DNA of 53,923 nt from an uncultured Eubacteriales bacterium (GTDB lineage: Bacteria > Bacillota > Clostridia > Christensenellales > Aristaeellaceae). The stretch covers positions 1 through 53,923 of the forward strand of contig CADBZH010000006.1 in the NCBI GenBank assembly GCA_902799045.1, read 5' to 3'. Below, piece after piece: positions 49,704 to 53,923 of the stretch (positions within the stretch are counted from its first letter, which is position 1; every line of letters begins with the position of its first letter). The notes under the pieces are model-generated. The model had not been told where the DNA came from. It was given only the letters and a program-made list of their open reading frames with translations, and ran no database searches. Position numbers and translations under genes: made by a program.

Positions 49704-50912
49704 CTACTCCTGGACCAGGTATTCGAGCACCTCTTCCGGCGTCATGCCGCCGAGGCCCTCGGGATCGCTCATCTCTCCCCCGTCGGTGTCCCAGCGGAAG
49801 AGGCCCTGATTCTCGTTGGAAAAGGCGAAATAGACCTCCGGATCGCACAGCTTGACCGGATAGCGCTGATGCCACACCGGATAGTGTTCAGCCATGAAGC
49901 GATCCGCCAGCCGCCAGGCCTCGCAATCTTCATCGGGACCGATGGCGCTCAGCTCCACGCCGCCGCCGGGCTGGCCGGTCCGGCTGTTGGCGGGCGTGCT
50001 GTGCAGGATGAGCACGCTGCCGTCGCCGCAGGTTCCAAGGCTCACCCAGACGTGGCCGCTGATGCTCATGATGTCGCCCGGCTTCAGCGCGCCGTCCAGG
50101 TCCCCGGTCGGCGCTTGGACGTCGTGCGTGAAGCTGCCCAAGCCCATGTCCGCAAGCCGTTTGGCAAAGGCGCTCGAAGAGCCCACATAGCCGGGCCTGC
50201 CGCTTTCCGTCTCAAACGTGTTGTAGATGATCCAGCCCACGTAGCCCGAGCAATCCAGGCCGGCGTAGTAATACTCGTTGTAGCCGCCGTAGGGATAGTA
50301 GCTGGTCGCGGGGTCGGCATTGGCCTCGTCCCCGTCCTTTGACTTGTAGGTGAAGTTCTCGTCCTGCTCGCGGAAGAAGCGCACCCAGTCCGGCGACACG
50401 CCGAGGCTGCGCGCCTGGCTGGACGATCCCACGTCCTGCCAGTCCCATCCGCCGCCGTAGATGTACAGCGTCGTCCCGACCGGCTCCATCGCGGTCTTCA
50501 GGAAGTTGCCCAGGGTTTTCACGCCGCAGGTTCCGCGGATGACCGGCACAAAACCGGTCTCCGCCTGTCCCGGAAGCTCCCGGACAGACACGACGGTCTC
50601 GCCCTGTACGGCGATGTCGTAGGCGTAATTCTCCTTCAGCGCGTTCTGGATCGGATAGTCGAATTCGCCGTCCGCATTCGGCGCGCCGTCGTCGATGCCC
50701 AGCGTCCTCTCTTCCCCGTCGATGGAAAAGCGGTATTCAAAATCGGCCTTCGCATCCTTGTTGACCGCCTCGGAGCCATAGTCCTTCACGCCCAGGTAGA
50801 TCGCTTCATAGTGCGTCAAATCCGCATTCTCCCCCTCCGCGAATGCCATACCTCCAATCATCAGCGCCAGGCACAGCGCCAGCGCGAGAATCCGCGGTCT
50901 GTTTTTCTTCAT
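49704..50912 (-). CDS. Secreted NlpC/P60-type peptidase-like protein
   Basis: 402 aa from the ATG at 50912, which gives a proper signal peptide (MKKNRPRILALALCLALMIG then GMAFAEG). Residues about 25-115 are a domain I do not recognise, with a beta-rich YEYRFSIDGEERTLG-like stretch. From about 130 the sequence fits NlpC/P60: YIYGGGWDWQD, the cysteine in GLDCSGYVGWIIYN, the histidine in SISGHVWVSLG, and ILHSTP. Such enzymes cut peptide cross-links in cell walls. A Tyr-rich insert (TSYYPYGGYNEYYYAG) precedes the catalytic cysteine. The domain is longer than usual, so activity is likely but not certain. Confidence 0.78.
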   Translation of the reverse strand: MKKNRPRILALALCLALMIGGMAFAEGENADLTHYEAIYLGVKDYGSEAVNKDAKADFEYRFSIDGEERTLGIDDGAPNADGEFDYPIQNALKENYAYDIAVQGETVVSVRELPGQAETGFVPVIRGTCGVKTLGNFLKTAMEPVGTTLYIYGGGWDWQDVGSSSQARSLGVSPDWVRFFREQDENFTYKSKDGDEANADPATSYYPYGGYNEYYYAGLDCSGYVGWIIYNTFETESGRPGYVGSSSAFAKRLADMGLGSFTHDVQAPTGDLDGALKPGDIMSISGHVWVSLGTCGDGSVLILHSTPANSRTGQPGGGVELSAIGPDEDCEAWRLADRFMAEHYPVWHQRYPVKLCDPEVYFAFSNENQGLFRWDTDGGEMSDPEGLGGMTPEEVLEYLVQE

Positions 50913-51150
50913 GGCAAACACTTCTTTCCCTGAACATTGCTCAGCCCGCGACCCGCTCACGCGTTCAACGGGACGCTGCTTGTCATTATAGCACGTTTTC
51001 CGATCCTTTCCATCCCATTTTTGGCTCCTTCACGGAAAGCCGATGGATTTTCATAACGGGATCTGTACGTTGCGTTGTCCAGCGGGCTTGCGAATCCCTC
51101 CGACCTGTGATACACTCATACGGGATCCTACAGATACGGAGGTAGACACT
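50913..51150. other. Divergent intergenic region
   Basis: Between the NlpC/P60-like gene and the HD gene. It holds TATAAT for the leftward gene (50990-50985, no good -35), a degraded R1 fragment (about 51028-51072, with CACGGAAAGC and GGGATCTGTACGTTGC) and the rightward promoter at 51088-51116. Confidence 0.5.
51088..51116 (+). promoter_or_regulatory. Promoter of the HD-domain gene
   Basis: TTGCGA (51088-51093), 17-base spacer, TACACT (51111-51116), 34 bases before the ATG at 51151. Confidence 0.55.
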
Positions 51151-51717
51151 ATGCTGACGCTGGAAAGAGCCCGGGAGCTGAACAACTCCATGGTGACGGA
51201 GGAGCATCTGCGCCTTCACGCGCTGAACGTCTGCTACGCCATGGGCGCGATGGCGCGCCACTTCGGCGGCGACGTGGAGCATTGGCAGGCCATCGGGCTG
51301 CTGCACGATTACGACTATGAGAAGTATCCCGAGGAGCACCTACAGCACACGGAGGCGCCGCTGCTGGCGGCGGGCGTTTCGCCGGAGGAGGTGCGCGCCA
51401 TACTCTCCCACGGCTACGGCATCTGCTCAGACGTGGAGCCGATCACCGACCTGGAGAAGTCGCTGTTCACCGTGGACGAGCTGACGGGCATCATCCAGGC
51501 CTGCGCCCGGATGCGCCCCAACGGCATCACGGACCTGGAGATCAAGAGCTTCATGAAGAAGTTCAAGGACAAGAAATTCGCGGCAAAGTGTGACCGGGCG
51601 CTGGTGCTGAAGGGCTGCGAAATGCTGGGGATGGAGCTTCGCGACGTGGCGGAGCTTTGCATCGAGGGCATGCGGGAGCACGCGGCGGAAATCGGGCTCC
51701 TCGGAACCGGGGCGTAG
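51151..51717 (+). CDS. HD-domain hydrolase (HDIG type)
   Basis: 188 aa from the ATG at 51151, with GGAGG eight bases upstream. HD-domain residues: HALNVCYAM (first His), IGLLHDYDYEKYPEEH (HD pair) and ILSHGYG. The family hydrolyses phosphate esters of nucleotides and others, and the substrate here cannot be read from the sequence. A conserved middle stretch EKSLFTVDELTGIIQACARM and a C-terminal helix pair follow. Proteins of this size and motif set are common and uncharacterised in Clostridia. It lacks the GYP motif, so it is not a c-di-GMP phosphodiesterase of the known type. Confidence 0.85.
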   Translation: MLTLERARELNNSMVTEEHLRLHALNVCYAMGAMARHFGGDVEHWQAIGLLHDYDYEKYPEEHLQHTEAPLLAAGVSPEEVRAILSHGYGICSDVEPITDLEKSLFTVDELTGIIQACARMRPNGITDLEIKSFMKKFKDKKFAAKCDRALVLKGCEMLGMELRDVAELCIEGMREHAAEIGLLGTGA

Positions 51718-51718
51718 A

Positions 51719-51770
51719 GTAGCCGCTGATTCATTCCCGCACCGATTCTACGGCGCCTTTTCCGGCATCT
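51719..51770. repeat. Small palindromic element E, inverted partial copy C
   Basis: GTAGCCGCTGATTCATTCCC then GCACCGATTCTACGGCGCC and TTTTCCGGCATCTG, the reverse complement of the right end of copy A at 48380-48427 with few differences. It begins two bases after the stop region of the HD gene. Confidence 0.65.
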
Positions 51771-51831
51771 GTCTCTTGCAGATTTCTCGATTTACCCAAA
51801 CGGCCGCAAGTCAAGAAAGACAGGTTCATCC

Positions 51832-51949
51832 CGGAAAGCTGAGGGATTTACAGAATGGAAGCACTTGACGCTTCGTACAGATTCTTTGCTGTGCTCAGAA
51901 TGACAGAGATTGCGATTCGTTGTCATCCTGAACACAGCGAAGGATCTGT
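51832..51949. repeat. Dispersed palindromic repeat R1, copy 8 (complete)
   Basis: Flank CGGAAAGCTGAGGGATTTAC and AGAATGGAAGCACTTGACGC, then 29-base arms 51877-51905 (ACAGATTCTTTGC to AGAATGACA) and 51921-51949 (TGTCATCCTGAAC to GAAGGATCTGT) around a 15-base centre. Confidence 0.8.
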
Positions 51950-52068
51950 ACGCAACGTCTACATACTACGATATACCAATCACACAACATTCCGTGAAGA
52001 ACCGATTAAAAGCTTGTTCCTTGGATTCCTCCCGTTGGTCGTTTGGAGTGTGTTTCCGGAATGCCGCC

Positions 52069-52749
52069 TCACGGCTTTCCTCGGTTCAGCCTGGCCATCG
52101 AGGCCAGGGTCGGAATCTTCATGGGGCAGACCTCCATGCACGAGAGCGACTTGGAGCAGTCCCTCCCGAAGTGCTCCGCGTAGATCCTTCGTATCTCCTT
52201 CGCCTTGTCGCGGTTGCGGGACGCGACCAGATAGCAGTCGTTGGCGAAGGCCGCGCCGAAGAAGGTCTTCCCATTCACGTAATTCGGGCAGACCTCCAGG
52301 CACAGCCCGCACTTCAGGCATTTCGCCGCGGCGTACTGGTGCGCGTGGTCGGCGTCGGCGGCGGGTCGATATTCCCCGATGCACACGTCGGCCTGCTTCA
52401 GGTTCTCGTGTATGGAAGACCGGTCCACCACCAGGTCGTGGATGACGGGAAACTTTTGCAGCGGCCGGATCGTGATTTCCCTCTCCTTCATATCCCGCAC
52501 GAACGTCTCGCAGGCGAGGGCCGGTCGCCCGTTGATCACCATGGCGCACGCGCCGCAGATGCCCTGCAGGCATGAGCATTCCCAGCCGATGCGCGTCGTG
52601 CGTTTGCCTTCCACATCGACGATATCGTCGTGATAGTTCAGGTAGTCCAGCACCCCGGCCACGGAATTATCTTCCGGGCCGTCGTATTCAAACGCCTCCC
52701 AGTAGGGCGCGCTGCCGGGGAACAGCTGCCGCAAAACGCTAACTTTCAT
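52069..52749 (-). CDS. Succinate dehydrogenase/fumarate reductase iron-sulphur subunit
   Basis: 226 aa from the ATG at 52749 (AGGAG upstream). The [2Fe-2S] ferredoxin domain has CSCLQGICGACAMVINGRPA (about 58-77). The C-terminal helical domain has KCLKCGLCLEVCPNY and, further on, CSKSLSCMEVCPMKIPTLAS, which bind the other two Fe-S clusters. It passes electrons between the flavoprotein and a quinone or other carrier at the membrane. Translation is coupled to the flavoprotein gene by an 11-base overlap. No cytochrome b subunit gene follows. If there is one it is upstream, outside the window. Confidence 0.92.
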   Translation of the reverse strand: MKVSVLRQLFPGSAPYWEAFEYDGPEDNSVAGVLDYLNYHDDIVDVEGKRTTRIGWECSCLQGICGACAMVINGRPALACETFVRDMKEREITIRPLQKFPVIHDLVVDRSSIHENLKQADVCIGEYRPAADADHAHQYAAAKCLKCGLCLEVCPNYVNGKTFFGAAFANDCYLVASRNRDKAKEIRRIYAEHFGRDCSKSLSCMEVCPMKIPTLASMARLNRGKP

Positions 52750-53923
52750 AGGCACGCTCCTCATCCAGCCGCACGCTGTATTTCCCGCCGTCGTATTTGA
52801 TGATCGTCGCCGAGCGCTGCGCCTCGTCCGCCTCCGAGAAGTCGCCGCGGCAGTGCGCGCCCCGGCTCTCCCGGCGGGACAGCGCGCAGGTCATCGTTGC
52901 CCGGGCCAGCGCCAGGATCGCCGTCAGGCTGTAGTTGAAGTAGGGCATCACATTGGGATCGTAGTTCAGGCGCCCGGCAATCGAAAGGTAGTAGTCGATA
53001 TCCTCCAGCCCTTTTGCAAGGTTCGCCTCATCGCGCACGATTCCCAGCCGCTTTTGCATCGTTTCGGCCAGCATGTCCCGGAGGTACATGACGGGGAACT
53101 GGCTGCGCGTATCCCGGCGCTCGGCAAGCCGCGCCCGCTCGCGCTCCAGCTCGCCGCTGAAATCGGGATGCGCCGGGGCTTCTTCCTTCCGGCTCGCGAT
53201 TTCATCCGCCGCCACGTGGCCGCTGTAGATTGCCGCCAGCAGCGAGTTACCGCCCAGCCGGTTCGCGCCGTGGTACATGGAGGCGCACTCCCCCACGGCG
53301 AATAGGCTGCGGATATTCGTCTCGTGGTTCAGGCGCACCGCCAGGCCGCCCATGAAAAAGTGCACCGAGGGCTGCACCGGGATCGGCTCGCGCGTCACGT
53401 CGATCCCGCCGTACTTCGCGCAGAGGTCGCGCACCTCCGGCAGGCGTTCGTTGATGACTGACCGATCCAGGAAAGAGATGTCCAGGAAGGCCCTGCCGCC
53501 CCGCGCGTCGATCTCCCGGGAGACGATGTCCCGCGTCATCAGATTGCCGCCCGGGCCGTACTTCTCCTCCATGAAATAGACGTTGTGGCCGTTATCTTTG
53601 ATAAACAGCCGACCGCCCTCGCCCCGCGCCGCCTCGGAGACCAGCATGCGCTTCTGCGCGGTCTCCAGCGTCGTGGGGTGATACTGTATGAACTCCAGGT
53701 TTTTGAGCTCCGCGCCCTGCATGAACAGCTTGCCCGCGGCGTAGCCGTCGCATTGGGTGGAGCCGGTGGTCTTGCCGAACAGCGCGTTCTGTCCGCCCGT
53801 GGCAATCACCACCGCGTCGGCATTGACGGCTTCCAGCCCGCCGCGCGCCTCGTCGAACAGCAGCGCGCCGTGGCAGACGCCGTCCTCGATCAGCGCGGAG
53901 TGAAAGCAGCACCACAGCCGGCG
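52739..53923 (-). CDS. Succinate dehydrogenase/fumarate reductase flavoprotein subunit (5' end outside the window)
   Basis: 394 codons visible. The frame stays open to the right edge, so the N-terminal FAD-binding part and the start are missing. Recognisable parts: VVIATGGQ, the capping-domain region QYHPTT...SEAARGEGG, QPSVHFFMGGL, and HGANRLGGNSLLAAIYSG, which holds conserved active-site and FAD residues of SdhA/FrdA. The C-terminal helical domain has RDTRSQF and CALSRRESRGAHCRGDF. It oxidises succinate or reduces fumarate. In an anaerobe with AdhE-type fermentation, fumarate reduction is the more likely direction, which is inference. Confidence 0.92.
   Translation of the reverse strand, partial: RRLWCCFHSALIEDGVCHGALLFDEARGGLEAVNADAVVIATGGQNALFGKTTGSTQCDGYAAGKLFMQGAELKNLEFIQYHPTTLETAQKRMLVSEAARGEGGRLFIKDNGHNVYFMEEKYGPGGNLMTRDIVSREIDARGGRAFLDISFLDRSVINERLPEVRDLCAKYGGIDVTREPIPVQPSVHFFMGGLAVRLNHETNIRSLFAVGECASMYHGANRLGGNSLLAAIYSGHVAADEIASRKEEAPAHPDFSGELERERARLAERRDTRSQFPVMYLRDMLAETMQKRLGIVRDEANLAKGLEDIDYYLSIAGRLNYDPNVMPYFNYSLTAILALARATMTCALSRRESRGAHCRGDFSEADEAQRSATIIKYDGGKYSVRLDEERAYES

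Larger units (their letters stand above)
51718..52068. other. Convergent intergenic region with two different repeats
   Basis: 351 bases between the HD gene and the Fe-S subunit gene. It contains an inverted partial copy of element E (51719-51770) and a full R1 repeat (51832-51949), then CATTCCGTGAAGAACC, a motif also seen near R1 or R2 copies at about 13638 and 49-64. No gene or U-tailed terminator seen. Confidence 0.65.

Noticed and set aside
51151-51717. Additional c-di-GMP phosphodiesterase
   Set aside because: The protein has HD residues but no GYP motif and is too short for HD-GYP.

Overview
The window is GC-rich DNA from a Gram-positive-type anaerobe, most likely a gut or rumen member of the Clostridia (Bacillota). 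Support for this comes from strong GGAGG ribosome binding sites, promoters of the TTGACA-N17-TATAAT kind, a bifunctional AdhE, an iron-sulphur L-serine dehydratase, glycoside hydrolases, and dispersed palindromic repeats of the sort common in Clostridia. I cannot place it to genus. I found no rRNA, tRNA, CRISPR array, transposase or phage gene. Gene starts were chosen by ribosome binding site.

Layout, left to right. (1) 0.1-2.3 kb: a VanX-type dipeptidase and a PreA-type dihydropyrimidine dehydrogenase with an extra N-terminal Fe-S domain. (2) 2.4-8.1 kb: a six-gene leftward operon with a secreted HAD phosphatase, an RsbW-like kinase, a STAS anti-anti-sigma protein, a secreted GH3 enzyme, a degenerate RsbW-like protein and a LURP-one-related protein. 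(3) 8.2-13.4 kb: an amino-acid-permease-GGDEF fusion split by a one-base frameshift, divergent from a PAS-GGDEF-EAL gene. (4) 13.8-27.3 kb: a leftward run of seven genes (hybrid histidine kinase, REC-GGDEF-EAL, Hpt, permease-kinase-REC-REC, permease-GGDEF-REC-GGDEF-EAL, serine transporter SstT, serine dehydratase), with another GGDEF-EAL gene divergent from it at 27.5-30.0 kb. (5) 30.2-36.4 kb: a 7TM-HD-GYP gene upstream of a GH78 alpha-L-rhamnosidase and an aldo/keto reductase. (6) 36.5-41.1 kb: GNAT and GH5 genes, a secreted protein, a nitroreductase, a type I asparaginase and a small membrane protein. (7) 41.2-53.9 kb: a 7TM-PAS-GGDEF-EAL protein, an APH-type kinase, AdhE, an MBL-fold hydrolase, an ATC-hydrolase-like protein, an NlpC/P60-type secreted protein, an HD-domain protein, and the Fe-S and flavoprotein subunits of a succinate dehydrogenase/fumarate reductase, the last cut by the window edge.

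The central observation is a set of three paralogous proteins in which a complete APC-superfamily amino-acid permease is joined, through two extra membrane helices enclosing a short extracytoplasmic segment, to three different signalling outputs: GGDEF; histidine kinase-REC-REC; and GGDEF-REC-GGDEF-EAL. Two of them lie in one apparent transcription unit with a separate Hpt protein, a second hybrid kinase, a REC-EAL protein and genes for serine uptake and deamination. I infer an amino-acid-responsive phosphorelay that feeds into cyclic di-GMP turnover. Six full-length c-di-GMP-type proteins and one broken one occur in the window. They are biased towards phosphodiesterase (EAL and HD-GYP) activity, and several GGDEF domains are visibly degenerate.

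Intergenic regions hold two families of palindromic repeats and a third element family, one copy of which has perfect 13-bp terminal inverted repeats.
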